Shown here one piece after another: positions 30,353 to 42,716 of a DNA stretch of 64,000 nt. The DNA comes from Staphylococcus sp. MI 10-1553 (GTDB lineage Bacteria; Bacillota; Bacilli; Staphylococcales; Staphylococcaceae): contig NZ_CP048279.1 in the NCBI RefSeq assembly GCF_010365305.1, positions 2,666,001-2,730,000 of the forward strand. Reading direction: 5' to 3'. How positions within the stretch are numbered: the first letter of the stretch is position 1; every line of letters begins with the position of its first letter. The notes below the pieces were generated by a model. That model was not told the DNA's origin, did not search any database, and was given only the letters and a program-made list of their open reading frames with translations. The position numbers and the translations under genes were made by a program.

Positions 30353-31526
30353 AACTGTCCCCCTGTTCTATGTAAGCTTTAAGTTCTTCTTCTGTAAAGT
30401 CTTTATTTTTGACTTCATCATACAATTTTAAGAAATGGGTCGCAAATACTTTCTCAAATTTGACGCGTTCTTTTTTACCTTCTGCTTGCTTTTCTGTTTG
30501 CCAAATTGCTTTCACATCGTCTACATTTTGCGCACTTTCATTACCAAAAATATGCGGATGGCGTCGAATCATTTTTTCAGTCAAACTTGCCACCACTTCA
30601 CGCGTATCCATATACCCTTCTTTACGACCGATATTCGTATGCAACAACACTTGTAACAAGATATCACCCAACTCTTCAATTATATGCCAATCATCTTCGT
30701 TATCAATCGCTTCAAATAGCTCATACGTTTCTTCGAGTAAGTAGCGCTTTAACGTTTGATGCGTTTGGACTTTATCCCATGGGCAACCGTGTTCATCATC
30801 GACTAAACGCGCAATCACTTGATCCGCATAATCAAAATCACCATACAACGCTGTCTCATCAGTAACTTTCGGTACAAAGACGCTCGTTAAATTCGTATAT
30901 GTCACATCATGATCTAATGCATATATTGGACAACGCGTCACTTGTGCCCCACCTTGATGAGCCCCATCAACGACCATCACTTCAAAGTCATCCGGATAAC
31001 GTTCCATCAATGATAACTTTAAACTACCGGCAACCATGTCACTGTAAACTTGCGTAATCATTGTTGCTGTCCGTGGATTGAGCATGTCTACCGTTAACGC
31101 CGTTGCATCTAACATCGTAAAGCCATCGTTAGGGTCGACATTGACCGCTTCAAATACGTCATCAATAAAGCTGCGTCCGCCTAACACTTTAACTTCCACA
31201 TTGTGCTGTGGTGCATGTGACAACAATAATTGTGTCGTCGTCTCAGCCACGCGCGGATGACCCGGCACAGCATACACAATGTCTTCATGTTGCGCATACT
31301 CGAACAATCGCTCTGTTATCGTTTTATACACCGGTTCAAACGTTTCATGCGCTTCGTACACATCGTCGAAACTTTCGATATCGATGCCTTCTAATTGTGC
31401 AATCACGGGATGGTCTTTCGTACGCACGTAAATTTTAGATTGTTGTTGGATTAATTTGTAAATACTCACGGGTAATTCGTCTAAACCGTAGTTCCCTAAT
31501 CCTATAATTGTCAGTTGCTGTGTCAT
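30339..31526 (-). CDS. mazG: Tetrapyrrole methylase-fold / MazG nucleoside triphosphate pyrophosphohydrolase fusion (YabN)
   Basis: Two-domain protein of about 395 residues. Residues 1-210 have the SAM-dependent tetrapyrrole methylase fold (I-I-G-L-G-N-Y-G at the start, V-P-G-H-P around residue 90); no methyl substrate is known for this group. Residues 220-395 are an all-alpha MazG domain, with C-P-W-D-K-x-Q-T-H and the metal-binding E-E-x-x-E and E-x-x-D pairs (L-L-E-E-T-Y-E-L, E-E-L-G-D). The MazG part is thought to clean the nucleotide pool. Start ATG 31526 has AAAGGAAG upstream and forms an ATGA overlap with the flippase stop. Confidence 0.93.
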   Translation of the reverse strand: MTQQLTIIGLGNYGLDELPVSIYKLIQQQSKIYVRTKDHPVIAQLEGIDIESFDDVYEAHETFEPVYKTITERLFEYAQHEDIVYAVPGHPRVAETTTQLLLSHAPQHNVEVKVLGGRSFIDDVFEAVNVDPNDGFTMLDATALTVDMLNPRTATMITQVYSDMVAGSLKLSLMERYPDDFEVMVVDGAHQGGAQVTRCPIYALDHDVTYTNLTSVFVPKVTDETALYGDFDYADQVIARLVDDEHGCPWDKVQTHQTLKRYLLEETYELFEAIDNEDDWHIIEELGDILLQVLLHTNIGRKEGYMDTREVVASLTEKMIRRHPHIFGNESAQNVDDVKAIWQTEKQAEGKKERVKFEKVFATHFLKLYDEVKNKDFTEEELKAYIEQGDSYETR

Positions 31527-33055
31527 GACTTTCTTCCTTTCTCCCACGAAATGACTTTATCGCCAAACGGTAAATGAATCCATTCTTCTTTATTTAAAAT
31601 ATTAAGGTACAGGAGCATGAATACAATGCTACCGACACCCACCATTGATGCAATAAGGAGTTCGACCAAACCACCGAAACGTGTCTCAGCAGGAATGAGA
31701 TAATGACATAATTGTACAACAGCTGTCATTACCAATAAAGCTAAAATAAGTTTCACATAAAACTTTCGCAAGGCGTGAAGACGATAGAGCTGTACGACGC
31801 GATAATGTAAAACAATAACGAACACGACTAAAGAACTCACTGTCGCCATACTCGCACCAAAAATACCGAGCAACGGAATCGCGATGATATTGAGCACACC
31901 TTTTGCGACGATTCCGATGACGAGTGCTTTCATAATCATACGAAACTGTTCATGCACTTCTAGCAACGCGATGTACATCATAATCAGTGACACGCATATG
32001 ACGGTTAACATATATAGCGATAATGTGCCCGTCAATTCCTCTCGTTCAAAAAAAACACGATTAAGTAACGGAATTAAATTGATCAGCCCAATCCCGCTCG
32101 CACTGCTAATCACAATCGTAATCTTCAGTGAGGCGTTCGCGTAACTGTGCATTTGTTGGAGCTGCCCATTTTTCTTCGTATCTGTCAAAAGTGGAATTAA
32201 AACGAAACAAAATGTCGTTGTGACAATGAGCCCCATTTGAATAAAGGACGCACCACGATCGAAAATTCCTTTTTGCATAATCGCTTCATCAAAAGTGAGT
32301 CCAGTACCGTAACGCAACATATTCACAATAGTAAAACTATCGACCACTTGCCATAAAATAACGATTAAATGACTGATTGCAAAAATGACTGTCGCAACGA
32401 GAAAACGACGCCACTGCAAGTCTTCTTGATCGATGGACGCAACAGGAAGATGACTTTTGAAAGCTAAAAACACCGTCGCTACTACAAAACCTGCAGTTGA
32501 CGCAAAAATCGCCCACGTCCCCGCCTGATAAATTGACAAGTCTTGAGAGATGAACAACCCAATCACGACACCGATTAAACCGACGCGAACAAATTGTTCC
32601 AACACTTGTGAATACGCGGGCATGTGCATTTCATATTTGGATTGAAAATAGCCACGCAATAAACCAAGTGCGCCTACACAAATAAAACTGAAACTTGCCG
32701 CTCGAATCATCGGTGTTAATTGCGAATCACCCATTAACAACGCGACCGCTTTCGCACCGATGAACATCAAAGCGCAAATGACAAGACCCGCCCCTGTCAA
32801 TATCCGACATAACCGTATAAAGAAAGGTTTCGATATATGCTGATGCCCTAACATTTGAGTATACGCACTCGGCAGCGCATTGCTCGACAAGACCACACCT
32901 AACGCCACAATGGGATAAATTTGTTGATACGCATACAACCCTTCATCGCCGAGTACATTTTGATAAGGTACACGATATAAAGCACTCAATATTTTGACGG
33001 CAATCAACCCTAACGTCAAGACGACGACACCATTAAATGCTGTTTTAGATTTCAT
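31523..33055 (-). CDS. MOP-superfamily flippase (SpoVB/YabM-like)
   Basis: Polytopic membrane protein of 510 residues with about 14 predicted hydrophobic helices over its whole length. It belongs to the polysaccharide-transport/SpoVB branch of the MOP superfamily, which moves lipid-linked cell-wall precursors. The N-terminal L-Y-R-V-P-Y-Q-N and Q-Q-I-Y-P-I segments are typical of SpoVB-like proteins. Whether it is a lipid II flippase here or has another substrate cannot be decided. It overlaps the end of mfd by 11 bases and mazG by 4, so it is embedded in the operon. Its own ribosome binding site is weak, implying coupling to mfd translation. Confidence 0.85.
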   Translation of the reverse strand: MKSKTAFNGVVVLTLGLIAVKILSALYRVPYQNVLGDEGLYAYQQIYPIVALGVVLSSNALPSAYTQMLGHQHISKPFFIRLCRILTGAGLVICALMFIGAKAVALLMGDSQLTPMIRAASFSFICVGALGLLRGYFQSKYEMHMPAYSQVLEQFVRVGLIGVVIGLFISQDLSIYQAGTWAIFASTAGFVVATVFLAFKSHLPVASIDQEDLQWRRFLVATVIFAISHLIVILWQVVDSFTIVNMLRYGTGLTFDEAIMQKGIFDRGASFIQMGLIVTTTFCFVLIPLLTDTKKNGQLQQMHSYANASLKITIVISSASGIGLINLIPLLNRVFFEREELTGTLSLYMLTVICVSLIMMYIALLEVHEQFRMIMKALVIGIVAKGVLNIIAIPLLGIFGASMATVSSLVVFVIVLHYRVVQLYRLHALRKFYVKLILALLVMTAVVQLCHYLIPAETRFGGLVELLIASMVGVGSIVFMLLYLNILNKEEWIHLPFGDKVISWEKGRKS

Positions 33056-36000
33056 CTGGGAGTCTCAAACTTTCTTCCAACGTCTTCGCTAAAAACTTCA
33101 GTGATTCGAGCCATTGTTTCCCTTTCGTCAACGTCACTTTCATGCAGCCATCTTGCACGCCAACTTTCATCGCACGACCGAGCGCGATTGTATTTTTAAA
33201 TAACGCTTCACCGTCAATATCATTTGTACCTTTTTGGGTCAGTAAAATCTCAATCGCTTTACCTGTATCTTTCACGGACTGCACACCGACATGAAGGAGA
33301 TGGACTTTAATCTCTACAGAATCTAACAATTGTTCAACCTCTGTTGGATACGCATTGAAGCGATCGAGTAATTCGTCTTTAATATCCATCAGTTGCTCCA
33401 TGCTTTCAGTCGCTCTCAACTTCTTGTAAATTTCAATTTTCGCTTGTTCGTTGCGAATATATTCAGCTGGTAAATATGCATCCAGTTTCAAATCTAACTC
33501 AAGCTCAGGTACAGGTGTTTCTTCTTTAATGCCACGTTTTTCATTCACCGCTTCTTCTAACATTTGTGAGTACAAGTCAAAGCCGACCGAATCAATGAAG
33601 CCGTGCTGTTGTTTACCGAGCAAGTTACCGGCACCACGAATGTTCAAGTCACGCATCGCAATTTTAAAGCCACTGCCAAGTTCGGTAAATTCTTTAATTG
33701 CTTGGAGACGTTCTTCAGCGACTTCATTCAATACGCGGTTCGTTGTGTGAAGGAAATAAGCATACCCGATACGACTCGAACGACCGACACGCCCACGCAA
33801 TTGATAGAGCTGACTTAAGCCAAAGCGATCGGCATCTTCAATAATGAGTGTATTCGCATTCGGTACATCGACACCTGTTTCGATAATCGTCGTCGTTACT
33901 AAAATATCGTACTCTCCATTGATAAAGTCGAGCATCGTTTCTTCCAAGTCACGTTCTGGCAATTGACCGTGCGCGACACCAATGGAAGCGCCTGGCATCA
34001 ACATTTGAAGCTGTTCACGTTTTTCATAAATGGCGCTTACACGGTTGTAAAGATAAAATACCTGGCCATCTCGAGAAAGCTCTCGTTCTAAAGCTTCTTT
34101 AATAAAATTAGTGTTTTGCTCTAGGACATACGTTTGGACTGGGAAGCGGTTTTCTGGTGGCGTTTCAATAATCGACAAGTCACGTACACCTAACATACTC
34201 ATATGCAACGTACGCGGAATCGGTGTCGCAGTTAACGTGAGTACATCGACGTTTGCTTTTAACTGCTTAATTCTTTCTTTATGACGCACACCAAAACGTT
34301 GTTCTTCATCGACAATGAGTAAACCTAAATCTTTATACTCAATCGTTTTACCGAGCAACTTATGTGTCCCTACGACGATGTCCACAAAGCCTGCTTTCAA
34401 GCCCTCTTTCGTCTCGCGCACTTCTTTAGCTGTACGAAAACGGCTCATCAAATGAATTTCAACAGGGAAATCACGCATCCGCTCAATCAATGTTTCATAA
34501 TGTTGTTGCGCTAAAATGGTCGTCGGCACTAAAAATGCGACTTGTTTCCCTGACATGACTGCTTTGAAAGCCGCTCTGACAGCCACTTCTGTTTTACCGT
34601 AACCTACGTCACCACATAACAGACGGTCCATAGGTCTTTGGCTTTCCATGTCATTTTTAATTTCGATAATGGATTTCGCTTGGTCATCCGTTAAATCATA
34701 TGGGAAATCCATTTCAAACGCATATTGTTCTTCCGTATCTGGTCCAAATTGATAACCGACAGATTGTTCACGTTCCTTATATAAAGCAATCAGTTCGTCC
34801 GCAATATCTTCTACACTGCGCTGAACTTTCGCTTTCGTTTTCTTCCATTCACTACCGCCTAACTTATACAGCTTTGGCGATTTATCTTCCGAACCAACAT
34901 ATTTTTGCACTTGCTCCATTTGATCGACAGGCACAAAGAGTTGGTCTGTTCCTTGATATTGAATTTTAATATAGTCGCGGTGTACGTCACCCACTGCTAA
35001 TGTTTCCACGCCGAGGTAGCGTCCCACACCGTGATGCACATGCACGACATAATCGCCGACATTCAATTCTTGGTACGATTTAATTTTTTCAGCATTACTT
35101 AACGTTTTGCGACGCTTTTTCGTACTCTTTTTCTGCTTAGACTTAAACAATTCACGTTCTGTCACAACAACGAGCGACATGTATGGGAGTTCGAAACCTT
35201 CTGACAAGCTACCCTCAATAATTGCTACATGTCCCGCTACCATCGTTTCAACGTCAGGATCTAATAGTGTAGGGATGTGCATTTCGCTTAACATCGCCTG
35301 AATACGTTCTTTTTTCGTTGCCGTTTCTACCATGACGACGACACGATTTTCTTGTCGCATATAGCGTTGAAATTCAGAAGTCATGATATCGTATTGCCCA
35401 TAAAATTGTTGGACCGGTTTACATGAAAACTTAATCATATCGTCTAACTTCATTTGCATTGAAGCGGTAAACAACGTGAAAAACGTAATTTTAAACTGAC
35501 GTAACATCCGATCAAACGCCTCATCATCCATAAAACGTTGTCCGATAAAGCCTTTACCACTTTCAATCAAATTCTGTAAAAAGTCTTCTGTTTCAACCAA
35601 CAAAGATTCCTCAGTTTCGCGAATACGATTATATTCATCAACTAAAATGACCGCATTATCTTTAAGGTAATCCAGTATCGTTGTAGGCGTCTCGTACATA
35701 AACGCGACTAAACGACGCAATATTTGTGGATCAAAATGTGCATCCTCAATCATTTGAAAACTATCATACGTCTCTTTCAAATCTTGACGTACTGACTTGT
35801 CAATTTTAGGTCTCGTCGTTTCGTAAGCAGACTTCAACGCTGTCATCATCTGTTGTCGGACGGCCTCTGTCATAATATAATCATGCGCTGTCGTAATTTC
35901 CGCACTGTTGATATTTTCTGATGAACGTTGCGTCTCTACATCGAATTGACGAATCGAATCCACTTCAGTATCGAACAGTTCAATTCGAATCGGTTCACCT

Positions 36001-36557
36001 AGTAACGGATACACATCAATAATGCCACCACGTACCGAAAATTCACCAATATTGGATACGACCGATTCACGTCGATATCCCATACTCACTAATTTTTCTA
36101 AAAGCGCGTCAATCTCAATATCGTCGCCCACTTCAAAAGTCATTTCATGGTCGCGCCACATCTCTTTTGGTGTGAGCAACTTTTTCAAGCCATTTAAAGG
36201 GACGATAAATAACCCGCGACGATTATTCGCGAGTGCTGTTAACGTTCGTACACGTTCACTCATCAATTCCGGGCTTTGCGTTGAAAATTCTTCTGTCATA
36301 ATATCTTGAACAGGATATTTATACACTTCATCATCCGGAACAAACTGCAACAAATCCGCTTCAATCTTGTCTGCTTGATATAAATTGTTTGTGACCCATA
36401 CGACTTGGCGATGGTCTGATTGATAAAGTTCCGCAATGATAGATGCTTTCGCGGCAGGCGTTAATCCTGTCACGAGTACATTAGATTGACCGACTTGCTC
36501 TGCTAAATCTTTAAATCTTGAGTCTCTATTTATAATTTCATTGATTATTGATTTCAC
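33045..36557 (-). CDS. mfd: Transcription-repair coupling factor
   Basis: Removes RNA polymerase stalled at DNA lesions and recruits UvrA. The 1170 residues show the full layout: a UvrB-like region (about 1-350), the RNA polymerase-interacting domain (about 475-550; [13 protein letters not shown]), the translocase motor with Walker A G-D-V-G-Y-G-K-T and the D-E-E-Q box, motif [10 protein letters not shown], and the TRCF C-terminal domain. The start is GTG 36557, with GAGG close ahead; it forms a GTGA overlap with the pth stop. Confidence 0.98.
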   Translation of the reverse strand: MKSIINEIINRDSRFKDLAEQVGQSNVLVTGLTPAAKASIIAELYQSDHRQVVWVTNNLYQADKIEADLLQFVPDDEVYKYPVQDIMTEEFSTQSPELMSERVRTLTALANNRRGLFIVPLNGLKKLLTPKEMWRDHEMTFEVGDDIEIDALLEKLVSMGYRRESVVSNIGEFSVRGGIIDVYPLLGEPIRIELFDTEVDSIRQFDVETQRSSENINSAEITTAHDYIMTEAVRQQMMTALKSAYETTRPKIDKSVRQDLKETYDSFQMIEDAHFDPQILRRLVAFMYETPTTILDYLKDNAVILVDEYNRIRETEESLLVETEDFLQNLIESGKGFIGQRFMDDEAFDRMLRQFKITFFTLFTASMQMKLDDMIKFSCKPVQQFYGQYDIMTSEFQRYMRQENRVVVMVETATKKERIQAMLSEMHIPTLLDPDVETMVAGHVAIIEGSLSEGFELPYMSLVVVTERELFKSKQKKSTKKRRKTLSNAEKIKSYQELNVGDYVVHVHHGVGRYLGVETLAVGDVHRDYIKIQYQGTDQLFVPVDQMEQVQKYVGSEDKSPKLYKLGGSEWKKTKAKVQRSVEDIADELIALYKEREQSVGYQFGPDTEEQYAFEMDFPYDLTDDQAKSIIEIKNDMESQRPMDRLLCGDVGYGKTEVAVRAAFKAVMSGKQVAFLVPTTILAQQHYETLIERMRDFPVEIHLMSRFRTAKEVRETKEGLKAGFVDIVVGTHKLLGKTIEYKDLGLLIVDEEQRFGVRHKERIKQLKANVDVLTLTATPIPRTLHMSMLGVRDLSIIETPPENRFPVQTYVLEQNTNFIKEALERELSRDGQVFYLYNRVSAIYEKREQLQMLMPGASIGVAHGQLPERDLEETMLDFINGEYDILVTTTIIETGVDVPNANTLIIEDADRFGLSQLYQLRGRVGRSSRIGYAYFLHTTNRVLNEVAEERLQAIKEFTELGSGFKIAMRDLNIRGAGNLLGKQQHGFIDSVGFDLYSQMLEEAVNEKRGIKEETPVPELELDLKLDAYLPAEYIRNEQAKIEIYKKLRATESMEQLMDIKDELLDRFNAYPTEVEQLLDSVEIKVHLLHVGVQSVKDTGKAIEILLTQKGTNDIDGEALFKNTIALGRAMKVGVQDGCMKVTLTKGKQWLESLKFLAKTLEESLRLPDEI

Positions 36558-37126
36558 TTAGCCTCACCATTATATCGATTCATTACATTTTCGAATTTTT
36601 CGTTTCCTATAAATGCTTCCACTGCATCTGCCACATGTTGAATCACTGTATCCATCACTTTCATTTCATTCGTTGAAAAGCGCTGTAATACATAATCCTT
36701 GACCGCCATCCCATTCGAAGGGCGATCGATACCTATACGAATACGCTTAAAGTCACTCGTTCCTAACATTTGAATGATCGATTTCATCCCGTTATGTCCA
36801 CCTGCACTACCTTTTTGACGTAAACGTACATGACCTTGTGCTAAATCTAAATCATCATACAATATGAGTAAATCATCTACCTCAACATCATAGTAATCCA
36901 TCAGAGGGGCAACTGCTTCACCTGACAAATTCATCAAAGTCAATGGTTCGATGAGCATCACTTTTTCACCATTGATTCGCTCTATCGTATAAGCGCCACG
37001 AAACATTTGTTTGTCGAGTTTGATTTGATGTCTATCAAGTAGATGATCGATGACTTCAAAACCGATATTATGTCTCGTATATTCATATTTTTTTCCTATA
37101 TTACCTAAGCCTACAATACACTTCAT
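36554..37126 (-). CDS. pth: Peptidyl-tRNA hydrolase
   Basis: Releases tRNA from prematurely dropped peptidyl-tRNA. About 190 residues. M-K-C-I-V-G-L-G-N is the N-terminal family motif, the catalytic His lies in T-R-H-N-I-G-F, and the Asn/Asp residues occur in L-M-N-L-S-G and D-D-L-D-L, with [10 protein letters not shown] start at ATG 37126, six bases behind GGAGG; the preceding ATG at 37129 is a second option, and the longer frame to 37264 is not supported. It overlaps mfd by four bases. A TATAAT with a poor -35 lies about 120 bases upstream, and the rplY terminator makes a separate transcript likely. Confidence 0.97.
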   Translation of the reverse strand: MKCIVGLGNIGKKYEYTRHNIGFEVIDHLLDRHQIKLDKQMFRGAYTIERINGEKVMLIEPLTLMNLSGEAVAPLMDYYDVEVDDLLILYDDLDLAQGHVRLRQKGSAGGHNGMKSIIQMLGTSDFKRIRIGIDRPSNGMAVKDYVLQRFSTNEMKVMDTVIQHVADAVEAFIGNEKFENVMNRYNGEAK

Positions 37127-37532
37127 CATTGACCTCCATGTTTGTCTTTCTCCTACGCTATTTTCATCATCATTTGCGTTTAATATCCCTATATTAACAC
37201 ATTTGACCTTGAACTTGGTGAATCGTCCTATTCCTATTATAGAACTTCTATTCGAAACACTCACAACTTATCGAAAATTCAAAATCGCTATACTATGACA
37301 TTCAAATCTGAATAGGCGTTCATGCCAAGTTTAACACCTTTGATCATGTCTTTTCACATTATGCAACGGCACAAATCACGAATTCTTTTCTTTCCCTCTC
37401 CTCATATTGAACTACTTTTCAACGCACACCTTTTCCCATTGGCCAATTCAAAAACTGTTCGTCGCTTGATATGTATCCTTTTTAACGTTTGTCTCCATCG
37501 CTTTTCTTGAATCGAACGCTAGCTACAACGCC
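37127..37532. other. Interval between rplY terminator and pth
   Basis: About 400 bases containing the presumed pth promoter (a TATAAT near 37235 with a poor -35 19 bases away). I see no gene, repeat or riboswitch that I can name. Confidence 0.55.
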
Positions 37533-37565
37533 AAAAAGAGCTGACACCCATAAGGCTCAGCTCTT
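37533..37565 (-). terminator. rplY terminator
   Basis: On the minus strand AAGAGCTGA pairs with TCAGCTCTT, followed by TTT. It lies 25 bases after the rplY stop. Confidence 0.85.
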
Positions 37566-37589
37566 CTTGCAATGATATTGACATCATTT

Positions 37590-38240
37590 TTATTCTTCTT
37601 TTGCTTCCTCGTCTGAAGATTCACCCACAACTTCTGGCTCTTCTTGAGTAGATTCGCCTTCCATTGCTTCGATTTCTTCTTCAGTTGGCTCTTCAGTAGG
37701 CACAACAACTGAAACGATTGTGTCTTCAGCTTCGTTTTCGATAGTGAAGTCACCAGAAATTTTAACATCTGCTACTGATAAGCTGTCATTGATGTTTAAT
37801 TCGCTGATATCCACTTCGATATATTCAGGAATGCTGTCTGGTGTAGCAGTGATTTCTAAGTTGAATAATGGTTGTTCAACTACGCCGCCTTCTTTAGCAC
37901 CAGGTGCTTCACCAATTAAGTGAACAGGTACTTCTACAGTACGCTCTTCAGACATATTGATTGCTAAGAAGTCAATATGTGTAATTTGGTTTTTAAGTGA
38001 ATCGTATTGATAATCTGATACCATTACTTTGATTTGTTTTGAACCTACACCAAGTTCAATGACACCGTTACGTCCAACTTCACGAATCAATTTGATGAAT
38101 TCTACTTCATCCACTTTAACTGATACGTTTTTAGTACCGTAACCATAAACAACTGCTGGTACTTTACCTGCTTCACGGATTTTACGTAAGTCACCGCGAG
38201 TTTGTTTACCTTGACGAATAATAGACTTTAATGAAGCCAT
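37590..38240 (-). CDS. rplY: Ribosomal protein bL25 (general stress protein Ctc)
   Basis: Binds 5S rRNA in the large subunit. The 216-residue protein has the N-terminal 5S-binding domain (about 1-90), the TL5/CTC beta domain (about 95-180) and an acidic tail from about 185 (many E, with one E-E-P-T-E-E-E run), usual for staphylococci. Start ATG 38240 (M-A-S-L-K-S-I-I-R) is preceded by AAGGTGG at 10 bases; an ATG two codons upstream is possible. It has its own promoter (38343-38371) and a leader with two hairpins, and ends in a strong terminator, so it is a separate unit between prs and pth. Confidence 0.96.
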   Translation of the reverse strand: MASLKSIIRQGKQTRGDLRKIREAGKVPAVVYGYGTKNVSVKVDEVEFIKLIREVGRNGVIELGVGSKQIKVMVSDYQYDSLKNQITHIDFLAINMSEERTVEVPVHLIGEAPGAKEGGVVEQPLFNLEITATPDSIPEYIEVDISELNINDSLSVADVKISGDFTIENEAEDTIVSVVVPTEEPTEEEIEAMEGESTQEEPEVVGESSDEEAKEE

Positions 38241-38271
38241 ATTCATTTTCCACCTTTCCATTGCACACAAT

Positions 38272-38312
38272 TGTGCTGCACTTGCCCATCAACCTATGTT
38301 GCTTGCAAGTGT
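38272..38312 (-). promoter_or_regulatory. Structured leader of rplY
   Basis: On the minus strand CACTTGC (just upstream) and GCAAGTG form a 7-bp perfect stem around a loop of about 19 bases, followed at once by a CACAATTGTG palindrome ending near the ribosome binding site. This may allow translational feedback by L25 or control transcript stability. Extent is approximate. Confidence 0.45.
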
Positions 38313-38342
38313 GTATTTGTCCGTATTGACACGAACAGACCC

Positions 38343-38371
38343 ATTTTACACGAGGGCTGATAATAAGTCAA
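38343..38371 (-). promoter_or_regulatory. rplY promoter
   Basis: On the minus strand TTGACT, 17 bases, TAAAAT. It begins seven bases after the prs stop and lies about 100 bases from the rplY start. Confidence 0.8.
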
Positions 38372-38377
38372 CATGCA

Positions 38378-39343
38378 TTAGTCAAATAATACACTCACAG
38401 ATTCGCGTTCATACACACGTACAATCGCTTGTGCTAACAATTCTGCTACAGAAAGTTCTGTAATATTGTTTGGCTTTTGTTGGTCGTTTAATTGGATTGA
38501 GTTCGTTACGACTAATTCTTTAATTGCTGAATTTTCGATACGTTCTTTCGCTGGACCTGATAATACAGGGTGTGTACAACAAGCAAATACTTCTGTTGCA
38601 CCTTTATCTTTTAACGCTTGTGCCGCTAAAGTAATCGTACCTGCCGTATCAATAATATCATCAATAATAATCGCTGTACGTCCTTCAATTTCACCCACGA
38701 TGTTCATCACTTCTGCCACATTTGGTTTTGGACGACGTTTATCAATAATTGCGATAGGTGTTTTAAGAATATCTGCTAATTTACGTGCGCGTGTCACACC
38801 ACCATGGTCTGGTGATACAACAACACTTTTTTCTGGATCGATTTCTTTATTTTTCAAGAAATAGTCCGCTAAGATCGGTACACCCATCAAGTGATCAATC
38901 GGAATATCAAAGAATCCTTGAATTTGAGGTGCATGTAAATCTAATGCAATCATGCGATCCGCGCCAGCTGTTTCGAATAAATCAGCAACTAACTTCGCTG
39001 TAATTGGCTCACGGCTACGCGCTTTGCGGTCTTGGCGTGCATAACCGTAGTATGGTACAACAATAGTAATGTTTGCTGCTGAAGCACGTTTACATGCATC
39101 AATCATAATAAGAAGTTCCATCAAATGTACATTTACAGGGTTAGAAGTCGGTTGGATAATGAACACATCACAACCACGAATACTTTCTTCAATATTAATT
39201 TGAATTTCACCATCACTAAAACGTTTAACTGTACATTTACCTAATTCAACACCTACATGATCTGCGACTTCTTGTGCAAGTGGTTCGTTACCTTTCAACG
39301 AGAAAATTTTCAAAGACGAATTTTTATATTCGGTGTTTAACAT
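38378..39343 (-). CDS. prs: Ribose-phosphate pyrophosphokinase
   Basis: Makes PRPP from ribose 5-phosphate and ATP, feeding purine, pyrimidine, His, Trp and NAD synthesis. 321 residues. The R-F-S-D-G-E-I motif and the flexible loop with Y-A-R-Q-D-R-K bind [14 protein letters not shown] is the divalent-cation region, and [12 protein letters not shown] is the PRPP loop. ATG 39343 has GGAGG-type sequence ahead. It lies 75 bases after glmU with no terminator between, so the two are probably co-transcribed, as in Bacillus. PRPP is also the signal for PurR, encoded a few genes away. Confidence 0.98.
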   Translation of the reverse strand: MLNTEYKNSSLKIFSLKGNEPLAQEVADHVGVELGKCTVKRFSDGEIQINIEESIRGCDVFIIQPTSNPVNVHLMELLIMIDACKRASAANITIVVPYYGYARQDRKARSREPITAKLVADLFETAGADRMIALDLHAPQIQGFFDIPIDHLMGVPILADYFLKNKEIDPEKSVVVSPDHGGVTRARKLADILKTPIAIIDKRRPKPNVAEVMNIVGEIEGRTAIIIDDIIDTAGTITLAAQALKDKGATEVFACCTHPVLSGPAKERIENSAIKELVVTNSIQLNDQQKPNNITELSVAELLAQAIVRVYERESVSVLFD

Positions 39344-39418
39344 TATTATGAATCCTCCAATTTTGTTTTGGTCACTCTTTTTAATTACAACAGACCGTTT
39401 TTAGTCTTTCATGTGAAA

Positions 39419-40804
<1,386 letters not shown>

Positions 40805-40821
40805 TTATACACTTCTATACA

Positions 40822-40851
40822 ATTATAATTTAACCGTGCACACACTTTCAA
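40822..40851 (-). promoter_or_regulatory. glmU promoter
   Basis: On the minus strand TTGAAA, 18 bases, TATAAT, about 40 bases before the glmU ATG. Confidence 0.78.
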
Positions 40852-41024
40852 GGCGTAAACCTATAAAAGCCAATTCAACACCTTAGACATTCCAGTTATC
40901 CGTTGTTCACCATGTGCCATGAAACGATTTTGTCGATATCACTTTCACTTCCACTTAGATAAAAAATTGGATACCGTACAATTAGAAATGATTGCTAGGT
41001 AACTCACTTTTAACTTCATCGTAA

Positions 41025-41061
41025 TAAAAAAGGCTTTGCCATCACCACAATGACAAAACCT
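41025..41061 (-). terminator. spoVG terminator
   Basis: On the minus strand AGGTTTTGTCAT pairs with ATGGCAAAGCCT (two G-T pairs) and is followed by six T. Confidence 0.85.
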
Positions 41062-41076
41062 CATAAAAAGAAAAAA

Positions 41077-41391
41077 CTATTCAACTTCTTCTGTATCTTC
41101 TGACGCTTCTGATGTTGGTTTTTGAGCAGGTAAAACCTCATCAGTTTCATCATATACTTTCATTACCGCATCTTGAATCTCTTGTCTCATTTCAGAGTTG
41201 ATTGGATGTGCGATATCGCGGAATTCACCATCTGGTGTGCGTTTGCTTGGCATAGCTACGAATAAACCTGAATTACCTTCAATCACTCTCAAATCGTGAA
41301 TAACGAATGATTCATCTAAGGTAATTGACACTAAGGCTTTCATTCTGCCATCTGTTTGTATTTTTCTAAGTCTAACGTCTGTCACTTTCAT
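41077..41391 (-). CDS. spoVG: Septation/virulence regulator SpoVG
   Basis: Small nucleic acid-binding regulator. In S. aureus it is the effector of the sigma-B-dependent yabJ-spoVG operon and affects capsule, methicillin resistance and secreted enzymes. The 104-residue protein has the strongly conserved core ([10 protein letters not shown] at the start, [19 protein letters not shown] near residue 50) and a variable acidic tail. It lies 78 bases after ridA and ends in a good terminator. Confidence 0.97.
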   Translation of the reverse strand: MKVTDVRLRKIQTDGRMKALVSITLDESFVIHDLRVIEGNSGLFVAMPSKRTPDGEFRDIAHPINSEMRQEIQDAVMKVYDETDEVLPAQKPTSEASEDTEEVE

Positions 41392-41469
41392 GTAGTGAGC
41401 CCCCTATAGTAATTTAAGTATACTTTAATAGTATGTTTTTTAAGAAGTCATAATCTTAACTTTTTTTGA

Positions 41470-41850
41470 TTATATCTCTTTAACCTCAGCAACCATTTCA
41501 ATCTCTATTTTTACGTCTTTCGGTAAACGTGCGACTTCCACTGCACTTCTCGCAGGACGGTGTATGTCAAAGTATTTTGTGTATACTTCATTCACTTTTT
41601 GAAAGTTCTCCATATCCGATAAGAAGATTAAAACTTTAACAACGTGATTCAAATCTGACCCAGCAGCATCCAATACCGCTTTCAGATTCTCCAACACTTG
41701 CTCAGTTTGCTTTTCTACATCATCGCTTACAATTTCCCCCTCCAGGTTCAATGGGATTTGACCAGAAGTGTAAACGAGTCCGTTGACGATTGAAGCATGT
41801 GAGTAAGGTCCAACTGCTTTAGGTGCATTGTTCGTGTTAATGATTTTCAA
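41470..41850 (-). CDS. ridA: RidA/YabJ family 2-iminobutanoate/2-iminopropanoate deaminase
   Basis: Hydrolyses reactive imines released by PLP enzymes. 126 residues, YjgF/YER057c/UK114 fold. The conserved Y-S-H-A and G-Q-I-P-L segments and the active-site arginine in R-P-A-R-S-A-V-E-V near residue 104 are visible. It is the first gene of the yabJ-spoVG pair. In S. aureus this operon depends on sigma-B; a GGGAAT resembling a sigma-B -10 lies in the 3' end of purR, with only a weak -35, so the same control is possible but not shown. Confidence 0.95.
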   Translation of the reverse strand: MKIINTNNAPKAVGPYSHASIVNGLVYTSGQIPLNLEGEIVSDDVEKQTEQVLENLKAVLDAAGSDLNHVVKVLIFLSDMENFQKVNEVYTKYFDIHRPARSAVEVARLPKDVKIEIEMVAEVKEI

Positions 41851-41873
41851 ATAATTGAACGCTCCTTTTACCT

Positions 41874-42695
41874 TTAAAATTTAGATAGACTATTCCCTGA
41901 CTCGACTTTAAATTCTTGATTATATTCATCGACATCAGAGAGACGTACTAAGGAAGTATAATCTTCAATCAGTCGTTGTTTGACTTCTTTGGATTCTACA
42001 AGTACTGATACCCCTTTTACGTGGGCTTTAAACTCATTCATTAAATTCATAACCCCATTAATTGAACCACCAGCACGCATAAAGTCATCCACAATCAACA
42101 CGTTTGAATGTTCCTTTAACGTACGTTTAGATAATACCATTGTTTCGATTTTTCTTGTCGATCCTGAAACATAATTGATTGAAACCGTTGAACCTTCTGT
42201 AACCTTATTGTCTTTACGAATGACGACGACTGGCAAGTTCAATACACTCGCCACAGCATTCGCCAACGAAATCCCTTTAGTTGCAATCGTCACAATCGCA
42301 TCCAACTCTTCTTGCATATAAATCGTCGCAATGAGTCGACCGACACGCTTTAACAATGCAGGATTCCCCATGAGATCAGAGAGGAACAGATATCCACCAG
42401 GCAATAAGCGCTCTTTTTCTTGCAATAATGAAATCACTTCATCAATGACTGCTTGCGCCTCATCCTTTTGCATTTGCGGGCGATATTTCACACCCCCGCT
42501 TGCCCCAGATATCGTTTCCACTGTTCCCAACCCTTCTTTAACTAGTGTATCTTTAATGATTTGAACATCTTCACTAATTGATGACTTCGCTTGTTCAAAC
42601 TTGGTCACAAAATACGTCAGTGGTACGAGTTTATTCGGGTTATTGATTAAATATTGTGTCATATAAACAATACGTTCACTTCTTTTGTATCGCAC
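41874..42695 (-). CDS. purR: Purine operon repressor PurR
   Basis: PRPP-responsive repressor of purine genes, and in S. aureus also of some virulence genes. The 273-residue protein has an N-terminal winged helix (about 1-70) and a phosphoribosyltransferase-like domain in which V-L-I-V-D-D-F-M-R-A-G-G-S is the PRPP motif. The start is GTG 42695 (M-R-Y-K-R-S-E-R), with AAAGGGTGA ahead; a GTG three codons upstream falls on that site. It lies between ispE and ridA in the order shared with Bacillus. Confidence 0.96.
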   Translation of the reverse strand: MRYKRSERIVYMTQYLINNPNKLVPLTYFVTKFEQAKSSISEDVQIIKDTLVKEGLGTVETISGASGGVKYRPQMQKDEAQAVIDEVISLLQEKERLLPGGYLFLSDLMGNPALLKRVGRLIATIYMQEELDAIVTIATKGISLANAVASVLNLPVVVIRKDNKVTEGSTVSINYVSGSTRKIETMVLSKRTLKEHSNVLIVDDFMRAGGSINGVMNLMNEFKAHVKGVSVLVESKEVKQRLIEDYTSLVRLSDVDEYNQEFKVESGNSLSKF

Positions 42696-42716
42696 TGCTG
42701 TCACCCTTTCTCCTTT

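Noticed and set aside
36022-36309. Antisense frames within mfd, ftsH, rplY, dnaX and other genes
   Set aside because: They are shadows of strongly supported genes in the other strand or frame and have no independent signals.
37590-37680. Glu-rich, repeat-like end of rplY as a possible disordered effector or frameshift artefact
   Set aside because: An acidic tail of this kind is usual for staphylococcal L25.
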